Assembly (NCBI GenBank): GCA_903813345.2 | Contig: CAIIXF020000005.1 | Span: forward strand, 9,677,375-9,737,374 | Length of the DNA: 60,000 bases | Source of the DNA: Owenia fusiformis | Taxonomy: Eukaryota; Annelida; Polychaeta; Sabellida; Oweniidae | Reading direction: 5' to 3' | Part shown: positions 59,591 through 60,000 of the stretch, in pieces | Position numbering within the stretch: position 1 is the stretch's first letter | Layout of the letters: each line of letters begins with the position of its first letter | Translations under genes and position numbers: made by a program | The notes under the pieces: model-generated | What the model was told of the DNA's origin: nothing | The model's database searches: none | What the model saw: only the letters and a program-made list of their open reading frames with translations

Positions 59591-60000
59591 CCTATCACAC
59601 CAAACTAGTTCTTACCCGTTCTTGCCAGTCCTACGAAAACGTCGTAAAACGGGCTCAATCTGGCTGTGGTCGGGAAATATGTCTGAAATAATTAGCTTCT
59701 TCGTTCTTAAACAGTCTTCAATACGTCCATCTCGTTCGCAGTTCGTTCAGGTCGCACCACGTCGGTGTGCAGCGTCGTAGAACGCGTCCCTTAGTCTAGA
59801 AGGTCAACATGACCTGATTACAGAACGGTATGGTCGCTATCGAATTTTGAATCGATTCAAAATTCTAAAATCACATTCCCGTCTGAGAACGTTCATAAAG
59901 TTCGTAAATAGATCTTAGAAAGTTGCAGCTACGTTCATTTCGTTCGCACACAGTTTAAAACCAGTTTTGAAGAACGCAGTGGCAACTTGTTTGGTGTGAT
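59591..60000. mobile_element. Inverted-repeat transposon running off the window end
   Basis: The left end reads CCTATCACACCAAACTAGTT. The last bases of the window, AACTTGTTTGGTGTGAT, are its complement, so the right end is cut by the window edge by only a few bases. The interior is rich in CGTTC/GAACG words and has no frame. At least 410 bp; non-autonomous. Confidence 0.7.

Overview
The window looks like nuclear DNA of an invertebrate animal. It is AT-rich, with intron-dense genes whose introns carry standard GT/AG sites, many small inverted-repeat transposons, and microsatellites. Protein resemblance and repeat style suggest a lophotrochozoan-type genome (mollusc, annelid or brachiopod), but the species cannot be fixed from the sequence. 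Most of the 60 kb is non-coding.

Layout. 1-11.17 kb is intergenic; it holds a 2.55 kb hAT-like fold-back transposon (5804-8355, exact 8-bp target duplication), a tiny mariner-type MITE and a piggyBac-type MITE. 11.17-31.39 kb, minus strand, is a complete 21-exon EXOC6/Sec15 gene (exocyst subunit). I could rebuild it with all exon phases consistent: 919 codons against about 800 in vertebrates. The excess is mainly two in-phase exons that add an array of eight Asn-Pro-Phe (NPF) motifs. 31.4-45.7 kb, plus strand, is a head-to-head gene with 19 coding exons and 1,559 codons. It combines an extended Tudor domain, a MIF4G-like helical domain, a SAM domain, a long low-complexity tail and a C-terminal CCHC zinc knuckle. 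I do not know a named gene with this combination. 45.7-57.8 kb is transposon-rich: pogo-like MITEs, a ~1.5 kb sequence present in three tandem copies, and two broken Tc1/mariner elements. One of these inserted into the third copy and its empty site survives in the other two. 57.82-58.06 kb, minus strand, is one exon of a calmodulin-like gene whose 3' splice site lies inside a 38-bp tandem repeat. The last 400 bp is the left part of another inverted-repeat transposon.

Themes. EXOC6 and the Tudor gene may share a compact promoter: a palindromic NRF1-type site lies between the EXOC6 start codon and a strong plus-strand splice donor. A ~120-bp dispersed repeat occurs about eleven times. All eight intronic copies are antisense to their host gene, and two lie so close to real acceptors that they may supply the branch point. 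The two most interesting items are the NPF array in EXOC6, which would link the exocyst to EH-domain proteins such as EHDs, and the Tudor-MIF4G-SAM-zinc knuckle protein, which suggests a germ-granule translation regulator.
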